From: Gammaproteobacteria bacterium
GTDB taxonomy: Bacteria > Pseudomonadota > Gammaproteobacteria > Ga0077554 > Ga007554
DNA length: 56,330 nucleotides
Direction: 5' to 3'
Assembly (NCBI GenBank): GCA_016191235.1
Contig: JACPOZ010000041.1
Coordinates: 1-56,330, forward strand
In this document: positions 46,240 to 55,691 of the stretch, piece by piece
Layout of the letters: every line of letters starts with the position of its first letter
Position numbering within the stretch: the first letter of the stretch is position 1
Translations under genes and position numbers: made by a program
Notes under the pieces: generated by a model
Seen by the model: the letters and a program-made list of their open reading frames with translations, nothing else
What the model was told of the DNA's origin: nothing
The model's database searches: none

Positions 46240-46343
46240 CACAGCCACGGCCTGGGCAGATGGCGCAGCAGCCGGAGCTCGGTTTCGCCGATCCAGCGGC
46301 CGCGTGCCGTGTCGTACCAGGCGTCGTAGTCGGCGGGCTTCAT
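46240..46343 (-). pseudogene. SAM-dependent methyltransferase, N-terminal remnant
   Basis: Starting at ATG 46343 the frame encodes MKPADYDAWYDTARGRWIGE followed by TELRLLRHL, the N-terminus of a class I methyltransferase family remembered from metal and cysteine-desulfurase gene neighbourhoods. The SAM-binding GxGxG motif that should come next is missing; the frame runs on into unrelated codons. The ATG overlaps the cysteine desulfurase stop, so it was the next gene in that operon. The gene is broken near 46240, which may be a junction of the island with the chromosome. Confidence 0.6.
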
Positions 46344-46777
46344 TGCCGGGTCAATTGCCGCCAAGCCTCGACCAGTGCCGCGGCGGCCTGGGTGATGTCT
46401 TCCGCCGATGTCATCGTCCCCACCGAGAGCCGCACCGCGCCCGCCGCCCGGATGGAATTCACACCCATCGCCGCCAGCACGCCGCTCACCGTGTCGTGTT
46501 CCGAGTGGCAGGCGGAGCCCACCGAGGCGGCCACGTCGGTACTCGCCGCTTGCAGCAACGCCCGGCCGCTCACACCGGGAAACGACACGTGGAGGGTGTT
46601 GGGCAGCCGTTCATCGGGATGGCCGTTGAGCGTCAAACCGGGAATCGCGTCGGCCAGCAGTGTATGCAGCCGATCCCGCAAGCGACCCAAATGGGCGGTG
46701 GTCTCGGGCAGGCGTTCCCGGGCCATCTTGGCGGCGGCGCCGAAGCCAACGATGGCGGGCACGTTCTCGGTGCCCGG
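46340..46777 (-). pseudogene. Cysteine desulfurase, C-terminal part (split by a transposon)
   Basis: Encodes the last 143 residues of a NifS/IscS-like cysteine desulfurase, from TENVPAIVGFGAAAKMARER to the end, including the active-site Cys in VGSACHSEH. The N-terminal part with the PLP lysine lies at 50560-51269. The two are separated by the mercury element at 46778-50559. Joined at the CCCGG duplication they give a 380-residue protein with the family motif RPGTENVP restored. As it stands the fragment has no start of its own and can be read only as part of a fusion. Confidence 0.9.
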
Positions 46778-47104
46778 TGTCGTTTTCAGAAGACGACTGC
46801 ACCAACTGACTGGGGATAACGCCCGTTGTGCAGACGGCTCCTGACAACCCGATTTCAGCAGTCGGCTGCACCAATCTCGACTATGCTCAATACTCGTATG
46901 CACCAAAGCGAGGTAGGGCATGGCGTCAGACACACCACAGGCTGAGATCAGGGCGCCGTTCAAGGCCCCCACTGAACTTCCAATCACCAGATCGAATGAC
47001 AACCCCAGTTCGACGATCGCTTGATAGAAGCCGACTTGCATCGCGCCTCGCGCACCGTCTCCACACAAGACCAGTGCCGTGTGCGCCGCAGCCTCGGTTT
47101 TCAT
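46340..47104 (-). CDS. Chimeric open frame: patatin-like N-terminus, transposon end, desulfurase C-terminus
   Basis: An open frame of 254 codons starts at ATG 47104, which overlaps the merE stop (ATGA). Residues 1-60 are a patatin-like start (VLCGDGARGAMQVGFYQ; nucleophile motif VIGSSVGALNGAL). The codons then cross the left end of the mercury element, whose TniA-site repeats encode CSRLLK twice, and enter the cysteine desulfurase C-terminus in frame. The patatin half lacks its catalytic Asp and the desulfurase half its PLP lysine, so no enzyme activity is expected. Confidence 0.6.
   Translation of the reverse strand: MKTEAAAHTALVLCGDGARGAMQVGFYQAIVELGLSFDLVIGSSVGALNGALISACGVSDAMPYLALVHTSIEHSRDWCSRLLKSGCQEPSAQRALSPVSWCSRLLKTTPGTENVPAIVGFGAAAKMARERLPETTAHLGRLRDRLHTLLADAIPGLTLNGHPDERLPNTLHVSFPGVSGRALLQAASTDVAASVGSACHSEHDTVSGVLAAMGVNSIRAAGAVRLSVGTMTSAEDITQAAAALVEAWRQLTRQ
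46773..46777. repeat. Target-site duplication CCCGG, left copy
   Basis: CCCGG lies directly outside the left inverted repeat and is repeated outside the right one (50560-50564). Five base pairs is the duplication length of the Tn402/Tn5053 family. The cysteine desulfurase frame resumes exactly when one copy is kept. Confidence 0.9.
46778..46802 (+). repeat. Left terminal inverted repeat of the mercury element
   Basis: 25 bases starting TGTCGTTTTCAGAAG and ending CTGCAC. It matches the remembered IR of Tn402/Tn5053-type elements and class 1 integrons. A second TniA-type repeat, TTCAGCAGTCGGCTGCACCA, follows at 46854-46873. Confidence 0.92.
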
Positions 47105-47337
47105 GATCTTTCTCTGAAGGCCTGCAGCAGCCGCGTCACGGACAGGACAAACAAACCGGTCAGCGTGAGGGCTGCAATACCCCAATGCTCCCCAATGAAC
47201 GCGCCAGCCGTCGTGCCGGCCAGCACAATGGCGAGAATTGGCAAATGGCAGGGACAGGTGAGCACGGCCAGCGCGCCCCACAGGTAGCCGGTGATCGGCT
47301 TGTGTGTCTCGGACGGTAAACGCTCAGGGCTGTTCAT
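47101..47337 (-). CDS. merE: Mercury transport/broad membrane protein MerE
   Basis: A 78-residue membrane protein starting [20 protein letters not shown], with two hydrophobic segments and the vicinal region [20 protein letters not shown] (Cys pair CPC). MerE takes part in mercury uptake. Its ATG overlaps the merD stop and its stop overlaps the next ATG, as in a tight operon. Sequence and position agree with Tn501/Tn21-type mer operons. Confidence 0.92.
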   Translation of the reverse strand: MNSPERLPSETHKPITGYLWGALAVLTCPCHLPILAIVLAGTTAGAFIGEHWGIAALTLTGLFVLSVTRLLQAFRERS

Positions 47338-47699
47338 GGCAGACTCTCCGCGTGCTGTGCCGGCTCGGTCGGCATGGCGGCCAACCGCACTTCCAAGCTG
47401 ACCAGCGCCTCGCGCCGGCGTTTGAGGAGTTGACGCAGCACGGCAAGCTGCGCAGCCGCACCGTCGCCGTCCGCAGCATCCAGCACACGATATAGCCGCG
47501 CCAGTGCATCGAGGCCGATACCCGCCTCGAAGGCGGCCCGCACGAAGCACAGGCGTTGCAAGGCGGTGTCATCGAACAGGCCGTAGCCGCCCGTGGTGCA
47601 CGCGACCGGCCGCAGCAAGCCGCGCAGCAGGTAGTCGCGCACGATATGCACGCTCACCCCGGCATCAAGGGCCAGCCGGGACACCGTGTAGGCGCTCAT
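47334..47699 (-). CDS. merD: Mercury operon co-regulator MerD
   Basis: A 121-residue MerR-like protein starting [20 protein letters not shown], with an N-terminal helix-turn-helix and a coiled-coil C-terminal part ([20 protein letters not shown]). MerD down-regulates the operon by acting with MerR at the operator. It lies 16 bases after merA and overlaps merE. Nothing is broken in it. Confidence 0.92.
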   Translation of the reverse strand: MSAYTVSRLALDAGVSVHIVRDYLLRGLLRPVACTTGGYGLFDDTALQRLCFVRAAFEAGIGLDALARLYRVLDAADGDGAAAQLAVLRQLLKRRREALVSLEVRLAAMPTEPAQHAESLP

Positions 47700-47715
47700 T
47701 GAACACCTCCTTTTC

Positions 47716-49256
<1,541 letters not shown>

Positions 49257-49315
49257 TTATCGTTTGTGGCACCAGGCAATGGCGTCAGATGTGCTGCGGT
49301 GCCGTTTTCAGTGAC

Positions 49316-49591
49316 TCACTGCTTGACGCTGGACGGATAGCCCGCGTCTCCGGTTGCCTTGGTCAGCTTCTGCACGCTGGTCTTGGCATCATCGAACGTG
49401 ACAACCGCTTCGCGTGTCTCGAAGGTCACGTCAACTTTATTGACACCTTCTACCTTGGAAATCGCCTTCTTGACGGTGATCGGGCAGGCGGAGCAGGTCA
49501 TGCCGGGTACAGACAGCGTGACGGTCTGGGTGGCGGCCCACACGGGGGCAACAACGGCAGCGAGGGCGAGGGAGGCAAACAGTTTTTTCAT
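49316..49591 (-). CDS. merP: Periplasmic mercury-binding protein MerP
   Basis: A 91-residue exported protein with a signal peptide (LFASLALAAVVAPVWAA) and the HMA motif GMTCSACPITV. It hands Hg(II) to MerT. It lies 15 bases after merT. Cysteines of the binding pair are intact. Confidence 0.95.
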   Translation of the reverse strand: MKKLFASLALAAVVAPVWAATQTVTLSVPGMTCSACPITVKKAISKVEGVNKVDVTFETREAVVTFDDAKTSVQKLTKATGDAGYPSSVKQ

Positions 49592-49606
49592 GGTGAACTC
49601 CTGTGA

Positions 49607-49957
49607 TCAATAGAAGAATGGAACGACGTAGGGAAATCCGAGCGCGACCAGAACCAGCGCGGCCACGATCCAGAAAATGAGCCTGTAAGTAGCTCGCACT
49701 TGGGGAATCGCACACACCTCACCCGGTTTGCAGGCTTGCGCCGGTCGGTAGATGCGCCGCCAGGCGAAGAAAAGCGCCACCAACGCCACGCCGACGAAGA
49801 TGGGGCGATAGGGTTCCAACACCGTCAAGTTGCCGATCCAAGCACCGCTGAACCCCAAGGCGATCAGAACCAGCGGCCCCAGGCAGCAGGCCGAGGCAAG
49901 AATGGCGGCTAGCCCTCCTGTGAAGAGCGCCCCGCGCCCGTTTTGTGGTTCAGACAT
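49607..49957 (-). CDS. merT: Mercury transport protein MerT
   Basis: A 116-residue inner-membrane protein with three hydrophobic segments, the vicinal pair in ASACCLGPLVL and the cytoplasmic-side pair in ACKPGEVCAI. The ATG at 49957 gives the typical start MSEPQNGRGALFTGGLAAIL; an upstream in-frame extension to 50023 lies in the operator. First gene of the structural mer operon. Confidence 0.95.
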   Translation of the reverse strand: MSEPQNGRGALFTGGLAAILASACCLGPLVLIALGFSGAWIGNLTVLEPYRPIFVGVALVALFFAWRRIYRPAQACKPGEVCAIPQVRATYRLIFWIVAALVLVALGFPYVVPFFY

Positions 49958-49992
49958 ACGCTTGTCCTTTCGAATCTGAATGGGATAGCTTA

Positions 49993-50023
49993 AGCTTACT
50001 TCCGTAGTCATGTACGGAGTCAA
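49993..50023 (-). promoter_or_regulatory. MerR operator and merT promoter
   Basis: On the minus strand TTGACT (-35, 50023-50018) is separated from TAAGCT (-10, 49998-49993) by 19 bases, the overlong spacer that MerR-Hg untwists. Within the spacer CCGTAC-ATGA-CTACGG forms the operator dyad with one imperfect position. merR reads away on the plus strand from 50029. This is the standard divergent mer control region. Confidence 0.93.
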
Positions 50024-50028
50024 GCGAT

Positions 50029-50463
50029 ATGGAAAACAATTTGGAGAATCTGACTATCGGCGTTTTCGCCAGGGCGGCCGGGGTCAATGTGGAAACCATC
50101 CGGTTCTATCAGCGCAAGGGCCTACTGCCGGAGCCGGACAAGCCCTATGGCAGCATCCGCCGCTATGGCGAAGCGGATGTAACGCGGGTGCGGTTCGTGA
50201 AATCAGCCCAGCGGCTGGGTTTCAGTCTGGATGAAATCGCTGAGTTGCTGCGGCTGGAGGATGGCTCCCATTGCGAGGAAGCCAGTAGCCTGGCCGAGCA
50301 CAAGCTCAAGGACGTGCGCGAGAAGTTGGCCGACCTGGCGCGCATGGAAACAGTGCTTTCCGAACTGGTGTGCGCCTGCCATGCGCACCAGGGAAATGTT
50401 TCATGCCCGCTGATAGCGTCGCTACAGGGCGAAACAAGCCCGGCAACCTCGGCGGCGCCTTAG
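50029..50463 (+). CDS. merR: Mercury-responsive regulator MerR
   Basis: A 144-residue MerR. It has the N-terminal helix-turn-helix [20 protein letters not shown], a dimerisation helix and the three Hg-binding cysteines Cys82, Cys117 and Cys126, all present. It represses and, with Hg(II), activates merT. Its stop codon lies inside a 37-bp Tn3-family terminal repeat (50459-50495), as expected if the mer module came from a Tn21/Tn501-type element. Confidence 0.95.
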   Translation: MENNLENLTIGVFARAAGVNVETIRFYQRKGLLPEPDKPYGSIRRYGEADVTRVRFVKSAQRLGFSLDEIAELLRLEDGSHCEEASSLAEHKLKDVREKLADLARMETVLSELVCACHAHQGNVSCPLIASLQGETSPATSAAP

Positions 50464-50495
50464 CGTACGATTTTTCCGTTTTCTGAGACGACCCC
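50459..50495 (-). repeat. Tn3-family (Tn21-group) terminal inverted repeat inside the mercury element
   Basis: On the minus strand the sequence begins GGGGTCGTCTCAGAAAACGG and ends TCGTACGCTAAG, like the 38-bp repeats of Tn501/Tn21 but 37 bases long. It is oriented with the body toward merR. So an older Tn3-family mercury unit is nested inside the Tn402-type ends. The second Tn3-type end is missing from the element. Confidence 0.8.
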
Positions 50496-50534
50496 AACAT
50501 CAGAAAAGTCCATGCGGCCGACTTCTGATATTTC

Positions 50535-50564
50535 GTGCAGTCGCCTTCGGAAAACGACACCCGG
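50535..50564 (-). repeat. Right terminal inverted repeat of the mercury element and its CCCGG duplication
   Basis: The inverted repeat is 50535-50559 and the duplication is 50560-50564. Read on the minus strand the repeat starts TGTCGTTTTCCGAAGGCGAC. It differs from the left repeat at two of 25 positions. A second TniA-type repeat (ATCAGAAGTCGG...) follows inward at about 50510-50530. Confidence 0.9.
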
Positions 50565-51269
50565 CCGCAACTCCCGTTCCTGGTCGGCGCCGAACGCGAC
50601 GCGCCGCAGCGGCGTGCCCGTGCGGACATACAGCGCACCGATGCCCTTGGTGGCGTAGAACTTGTGCCCGGCCAGGGTCAGCAGATCAACGCCGAGCCTG
50701 TCGACGTTCACTTCGATCTTGCCCGCCGACTGCGCAGCGTCGGTGTGCAGCAGGATGCCCCGAGGGCGGGTGATCGCTGCGATCTCCGCCACCGGCTGGA
50801 CCGTGCCCACTTCGTTGTTGGCATGCATGATCGACACCAGTGCGGTATCCGGCCGCAGCGCGGCGGCGACGCGCGCGGGATCGACACGGCCAAAGTGATC
50901 CACCGGAATCACGCTCAGCTCCCAGCCTTCGTTTTGTAACTGGAGGGCGGGGGCCATCACGGCAGGGTGTTCCACCGCGCTCACCACCAGATGCCGCGCC
51001 TTCCCCGCGAGCGCGCGGGCGACGCCGAGGAGCGCTAGATTGTTGGCCTCGGTGGCGCAGCCGGTGAAGACGATCTCCTCCGGGCTGGTGCCGATCAGTC
51101 GTGCGACGGATACACGGGCTTCGCGCACCGCCTGGGCGGCCTGCTGGCCATAGACATGCGAGGAAGACGGATTGCCGAAGTGCTCCACCAGATAGGGCAG
51201 CATCGCCGCCACCACTTCCGGAGCGCCCGGCGTGGTGGCGTTATAATCAAGGTAAATCGGCGCTCTCAT
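50560..51269 (-). pseudogene. Cysteine desulfurase, N-terminal part (split by a transposon)
   Basis: Encodes 237 residues of a NifS/IscS-like PLP enzyme: YLDYNATTPGAPEVV start, GCATEANNLAL, HANNEVGTVQP, HTDAAQSAGK and the PLP lysine Lys203 in LAGHKFYATKG, ending at ELRPG where the mercury element begins. The reading frame then runs 30 codons into the element. The ATG overlaps the SHOCT gene stop. The missing C-terminal part with the catalytic Cys is at 46340-46777, so the enzyme is inactive unless the element is excised. Confidence 0.92.
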
Positions 51270-51514
51270 GCTCGCAGCTCCAGGTCTCGCTTCTTCTGCT
51301 CATATTCCTCCCGGTCGATCTCGCCGCGCGCATAGCGTTCCTGCAGGATCTCCAATGGGGTCTTGTCGCGCGCGCCCCGGCCCGGCGACGACGGCGTCAG
51401 CAGCCAGCGGATCAGCGCCGCGATGCCGAGAATGACCAGTCCCCAGAACAGCAGCATGAACACGATGCCAAAACCCATTCCCCACCCGCCGAAACTGTCC
51501 CAGTCGCTCATCAT
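51266..51514 (-). CDS. Membrane-anchored SHOCT-domain protein
   Basis: An 82-residue protein with one membrane helix (MGFGIVFMLLFWGLVILGIA) and a C-terminal SHOCT motif (DKTPLEILQERYARGEIDRE, then EYEQKKRDLEL). SHOCT segments are short oligomerisation or protease-interaction modules found on many small membrane proteins; exact function unknown. ATG 51514 has GAGGAG seven bases before it. It overlaps the desulfurase start by 4 bases and follows the EamA gene after 50 bases. Confidence 0.8.
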   Translation of the reverse strand: MMSDWDSFGGWGMGFGIVFMLLFWGLVILGIAALIRWLLTPSSPGRGARDKTPLEILQERYARGEIDREEYEQKKRDLELRA

Positions 51515-51564
51515 GTCATGTCTCCTCTGTGTTTCATATCCAACGAAGCGAACTTCATCAGGAC

Positions 51565-52638
51565 TCAGTGCCGATGCCGGTGATGCAGATCGGGGTAATG
51601 GGGATGCCAATGCGTGATCGGCGCATGGACGTGCTCGTGTGCATGCGGCTCTTTCCCGTCCCACTCGAAGTCATGCTCGTGCCGGTGGTGTTCGTCATGG
51701 ACATGCCGGTGGGCATGACGGATCGGCTCATGGGTGTGCTCGTGTCGATGGCGTTCGGTGAGATGAAGCCAGATCCCGGCAGCCATCAGTCCCGCCGCCG
51801 TCCAGAACCATGGTCCGGGACGTTCCCCGAAGAAGAGCATGGCGATCAGCGCGCCGGCGAACGGCGCGACGGAAAAATAGGCGCCGGTCCGCGCCGTGCC
51901 CAGATTGCGCAACGACCAGACAAAGAGTACCAGGCTCACGCCATAACCCAGAAATCCGATGGAGGCCGCAGCCGCAGCATGCAATGGCGAGGGCAATGAC
52001 CCGCCCATGACGACTCCGAGCGCGAGATTGCTGCCGCCGGCGACCAGCCCCTTGATCGAGGCGATCTGTACGGCGTCGCCGGCCGATACCTTGCGGGTCA
52101 GATTATTGTCTATCGCCCAGCACAGGCACGCGCCGATCACCGCCAAGGCGCCCAAGGGCAGCGTGAAGCCGGTCGACGGGTCCCACGACAGCAGCGCGCC
52201 CGCGACGACGATGAAGCCCATGCCGAGTGCGATCCGCGCATCGAAGTTCTCTCGGAACACGAACCAGGCGATGAGGGCCGTGAACACGCTTTCGAGGTTC
52301 AGCAGCAGTGAGGCGGTGGCGCCGGGTACGGATATCAAGCCCCACATAAGCAGGGCAGGCGCGAGCATCCCGCCGGTGAAAACCGCCCCCGCCAGCCAGG
52401 GCAGGTCAGAGCGTGTCAGCGGCGCCTCCGTTAAAGGCGCACCGCTCAGGCGCCGCAGAGTCCGCCATCCGGACAAACCCAAGCCGCTGCCGAGATAGAG
52501 CAGGCCGGCGAGCATGAGAGGCGATGTCGTGCCGGTCAGCGACTTCGCCAGCGGCGTACTCGCTCCGAACAACGCGGCGGCCAGCAGCGCCTGGTAGATG
52601 CCTGGTTGCACAAGCGTCTTTGAAATTTCGTACTTCAT
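51565..52638 (-). CDS. EamA-family permease with a histidine-rich tail
   Basis: A 357-residue drug/metabolite-type permease with two EamA repeats (about 10 hydrophobic segments) starting MKYEISKTLVQPGIYQALLA. Its last 55 or so residues are a His/Asp/Glu-rich tail (RHEHTHEPIRHAHRHVHDEH, then several more HxH runs), as in metal-binding regions of CDF-type exporters. The TGATG overlap with the ATPase gene shows coupling. Function is probably in metal handling or export of a metabolite; the tail is the evidence. Substrate unknown. Confidence 0.82.
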   Translation of the reverse strand: MKYEISKTLVQPGIYQALLAAALFGASTPLAKSLTGTTSPLMLAGLLYLGSGLGLSGWRTLRRLSGAPLTEAPLTRSDLPWLAGAVFTGGMLAPALLMWGLISVPGATASLLLNLESVFTALIAWFVFRENFDARIALGMGFIVVAGALLSWDPSTGFTLPLGALAVIGACLCWAIDNNLTRKVSAGDAVQIASIKGLVAGGSNLALGVVMGGSLPSPLHAAAAASIGFLGYGVSLVLFVWSLRNLGTARTGAYFSVAPFAGALIAMLFFGERPGPWFWTAAGLMAAGIWLHLTERHRHEHTHEPIRHAHRHVHDEHHRHEHDFEWDGKEPHAHEHVHAPITHWHPHYPDLHHRHRH

Positions 52639-54956
52639 CAACGATAGGCCAACAATCTTAGTGCGTTCAACACGACGACGAGGGTCGATCCCTCGTGCAC
52701 CAGCACCGCCAGTCCGATCCCCGCCCAGCCGAACAGAGTCGCGGGAATCAGCAGCGCCACGACGCCCAGCGACACATACAGGTTCTGGCGGATGATGCGC
52801 CTCGAGGCGCGGCTCAGGGCCACGGCGAACGGCAGTTTGGAGAGATCGTCGGCCATCAGCGCCACGTCGGCGGTTTCCAGCGCGACGTCGGTTCCCGCGC
52901 CGCCCATGGCGATGCCCACCGTGGCGCGCGCCATGGCGGGGGCGTCGTTGACGCAGTCGCCCACCATGGCTACCCGGCCGTGGCGCTGCCCGAGGGCTTC
53001 CATGGCCTTGACCTTGTCTTCCGGCAACAGGCCCGCCTGCACTTCGTCCAGTCCGATCGCGTCGGCGATGGCGCGGCCCACGCGCTCGTTGTCGCCGGTG
53101 AGCATGATAGTCTTGCGGATGCCGATCCGATGCAGGTGCTCCAGCACGCCACGCACGCCTTCGCGCGGGGTGTCGGCCAGGCCCAGGACACCCAGGAAGC
53201 GGCCATTGGCCTGAACCAGCATGATGGTCTTGCCTTCGGACAGCAGGCGCTCGGCCTGCCGTTGAACCGCCTCGGGGATGGCTTCGCCCTCGAACAGCCT
53301 GGCGTTGCCGATGGCCATCTTCTGCCCATCGACGCCGGCCCGCAGTCCCTTGCCCGTTACGGATTCCACTTCGCCCGCGTCGCTCCAGGCCAAACTGCGC
53401 CGCTTCGCTTCCGCCACCACCGCCTGCGCCAGGGGATGGGCGCTGCGGCTTTCCACGGCGGCGGCGATTTTCAGCAGCGCTTCCTCGCTCCCGTCGATGG
53501 CAACGACATCGGTCAGTTTTGGCTTGCCGACGGTCAGGGTGCCGGTCTTGTCGAAGGCGATGGCCGTGAGCGTGCCCAGATTTTCCAGATGCGCCCCGCC
53601 CTTGATCAGCACGCCGCCGCGGGCAGCGCGGGCGATGCCGGACAGCACCGCCGAGGGCGTGGCGATGGCGAGCGCGCACGGGGAGGCCGCGACCAGCACC
53701 GCCATGGCGCGGTAGAAGGACTCGGCGAAGGGGAAGCCAAACAGCGGCGGCAGCACGATGAGCAACCCGGCCCCCACCAACACGACGGGCACGAAGACCC
53801 GCTCGAAACGGTCGGTAAAGCGTTGCGTGGGCGATTTCTGCGTCTGTGCCTCGGCCACCATCTCCACCATGCGCGAGAGCGTGCTCTCCCGCGTGAGCCG
53901 GGTCACCTCGACGATGACCATCCCCTCGCCGTTGACCGTGCCGGCGAATACCTTGTCGCCCGGCTGCTTGTCCACCGGCATGGATTCGCCGGTGATAGGA
54001 GACTGGTCCACCGCCGAGTTGCCCGAGGCGATCTGGCCGTCGGCGGGGATGCGCTGGCCGGGCTTGACCACCACCCGGTCGCCGCGCAGCAATTCTTCCA
54101 CGCGCACCTCGATCTCCGCGCCATCCCGCTGCACCAGCGCGGTTTTGGGGGCGAGGTCGGCCAGCGCCTCGATCGCCTTGCGCGCCCGGTCCATGGCCAA
54201 GTGCTCCAGCGCATGCCCCAGGCTGAACAGGAACAGCAGCAGCGCGCCTTCCTCCCAGGCGCCGAGCGCCGCCGCGCCCGCCGCCGCGACGATCATCAGG
54301 CTGTCGATGTCGAAGCGGCGGGTCTTCAAGCTCTGCCAGGCGTCGCGCAGGGTATAGAAGCCGCCCGCCGCATACGCGCCCAGCAACAGGCCGAGCGAGA
54401 GTGCGCGCGGCGCGTCGGCGAGGCCCGCGAGCCAGCCTGTCAGCAACAGCAGGCCGGAAACGCCGCTCAGAATAAGCTCGCGATGCTCGGCGAACCATCC
54501 GGCCTCGCGGCCTTCCTCCAGCACGGCGTAGCCGAGCGCCTGGATGCGCTTAACGATTGCCGGTCGCTTGATTTTCTCGCTGTCGAATTCCAGGCGCAGG
54601 CGCTCAGCGGCGTAGCTTACCGAGGCTTCCAGCACCCCGTCGGTGCGTTGCAGGGCATGCTCAATCACGGTGGCGCAGGTGCCGCAGTCCATGCCGTCGA
54701 TACGCAGGCTCTCGTGACGATAGCGGTCGCCGAGCCTGGCACCGGCCGCCTGCGCCAGCTCGCGCACCCGGCTCACGCTGAAGCGCTGCGGTTCGTAGTG
54801 CAGGCACAGGCGGGCGCTGCCGTCCTCGCGGACGAGGTGGACCTTTTCCAGTCCTTCGGCCTGCAGCAGCTTGGTGAGCCGCCCCACGCAGGCGTCGCGC
54901 TCGTCGGGGATTTCAGGCAGGATCAGGGATAAGTCCAGTTTGAGTTTCTCGGCCAT
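52638..54956 (-). CDS. P1B-type heavy-metal-transporting ATPase (SPC/HEGST, P1B-4-like)
   Basis: A 772-residue exporter. It has an N-terminal extension (1-80), an HMA domain with Cys91 and Cys94 (GMDCGTCATVIEHAL), eight membrane segments, TGE loop (ITGESMPVDKQPGD), the SPC motif in VAASPCALAIATPSA, phosphorylated Asp in FDKTGTLTVGK, HP motif in RSAHPLAQAVV, and HEGST in TM8 (VLVHEGSTLVVVLNAL). SPC plus HEGST point to the P1B-4 group, known for Co, Fe or Zn. The hinge reads VGDCVNDAPAM, with Cys where most have Gly. Substrate not proven. Confidence 0.9.
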   Translation of the reverse strand: MAEKLKLDLSLILPEIPDERDACVGRLTKLLQAEGLEKVHLVREDGSARLCLHYEPQRFSVSRVRELAQAAGARLGDRYRHESLRIDGMDCGTCATVIEHALQRTDGVLEASVSYAAERLRLEFDSEKIKRPAIVKRIQALGYAVLEEGREAGWFAEHRELILSGVSGLLLLTGWLAGLADAPRALSLGLLLGAYAAGGFYTLRDAWQSLKTRRFDIDSLMIVAAAGAAALGAWEEGALLLFLFSLGHALEHLAMDRARKAIEALADLAPKTALVQRDGAEIEVRVEELLRGDRVVVKPGQRIPADGQIASGNSAVDQSPITGESMPVDKQPGDKVFAGTVNGEGMVIVEVTRLTRESTLSRMVEMVAEAQTQKSPTQRFTDRFERVFVPVVLVGAGLLIVLPPLFGFPFAESFYRAMAVLVAASPCALAIATPSAVLSGIARAARGGVLIKGGAHLENLGTLTAIAFDKTGTLTVGKPKLTDVVAIDGSEEALLKIAAAVESRSAHPLAQAVVAEAKRRSLAWSDAGEVESVTGKGLRAGVDGQKMAIGNARLFEGEAIPEAVQRQAERLLSEGKTIMLVQANGRFLGVLGLADTPREGVRGVLEHLHRIGIRKTIMLTGDNERVGRAIADAIGLDEVQAGLLPEDKVKAMEALGQRHGRVAMVGDCVNDAPAMARATVGIAMGGAGTDVALETADVALMADDLSKLPFAVALSRASRRIIRQNLYVSLGVVALLIPATLFGWAGIGLAVLVHEGSTLVVVLNALRLLAYR

Positions 54957-54971
54957 GCTGCTGCTCCTTAT

Positions 54972-54988
54972 ATCGTTGATTTAACGAT
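54972..54988 (-). promoter_or_regulatory. Dyad upstream of the metal-ATPase gene
   Basis: ATCGTT-GATTT-AACGAT is a perfect 6-5-6 dyad lying 16-32 bases before the ATPase ATG. AAGGAG follows it at the ribosome-binding position. Its place between a possible TTGGCA -35 and the gene suggests an operator for a metal-responsive repressor, but no regulator gene lies next to it. Confidence 0.4.
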
Positions 54989-55023
54989 GACAAAAGTTGT
55001 CCCTGCCAATTGACGATATCTGC

Positions 55024-55464
55024 TTACTCAGGATGGTCTTGGTTGGCATTTGTTTGGCTGAGCCGCTTCCAGCCGGGTAGGTGGTGAAGCGCGAGAGTTG
55101 CAAAAATCAGCCCCCCCGTGACGATCGCCAACACATACATCCCGTAAGCGCTGGCCATGCCGACTGCCGCTGTCGCCCAAAGCGTTGCGGCGGTCGTTAG
55201 CCCTGCCACGCCCCCCTTATCCTGAAAAATGACGCCCGCTCCAATAAAGCCTATGCCGGTGACGACCTGCGCCGCGATACGGGTCGGATCGTTGTCAACG
55301 TGGGCGGATATCAGGCTGAACGCGCAAGCACCTATAGAGATCGCCATGTAAGTTCGAATGCCCGCGTCGCTTGCATGGCGCTCTCTTTCCCAGCCGATCA
55401 AGCCTCCTATCAGCGCAGCGACCATCATGCGCGAGGCATAAAGAAGTTCAGTTTCGATATCCAT
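55024..55464 (-). CDS. MgtC/SapB-family membrane protein
   Basis: A 146-residue protein with four or five hydrophobic helices and the MgtC N-terminal domain motifs LIGGLIGWERERHASDAGIR and GIGFIGAGVIFQ. Such proteins act in magnesium limitation, acid or macrophage survival, or F-ATPase inhibition in pathogens; short members like this are widespread and mostly of unknown role. The ATG at 55464 has AGGAGG before it; a TTG ten codons upstream is less likely. It lies upstream of the ATPase in the same direction. Confidence 0.85.
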   Translation of the reverse strand: MDIETELLYASRMMVAALIGGLIGWERERHASDAGIRTYMAISIGACAFSLISAHVDNDPTRIAAQVVTGIGFIGAGVIFQDKGGVAGLTTAATLWATAAVGMASAYGMYVLAIVTGGLIFATLALHHLPGWKRLSQTNANQDHPE

Positions 55465-55691
55465 CTCCTCGTTTACCTCCTCATGTCTATACAACGGCTA
55501 CAAGGGCTAGTGCTACGTCGTACCGTGCCAAAAAGCTTGCGGCACGCACACTGCCCTTGCCAAAATCGGCAAGCAGCGGGCGGGCAGCCACATATCGTCA
55601 CACCACGGTGTTTCTGGCAACTGCCACGCCTTGGAACCGATGGATTACAGCGGGTATGTGCTGCGTTACTGTTGGGGTTTGCCGCCACCTT

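Noticed and set aside
51565..54498. A continuous minus-strand open frame of 977 codons
   Set aside because: Only its last 357 codons (EamA permease) look like protein. The upstream part is an Arg/Gly-rich shadow of the ATPase gene in another frame, and the ATPase has all its motifs.
52695..54932. A 745-codon plus-strand open frame opposite the metal ATPase
   Set aside because: It is the antisense of a strongly supported gene in G+C-rich DNA, with His/Gln-rich shadow composition and no motif.
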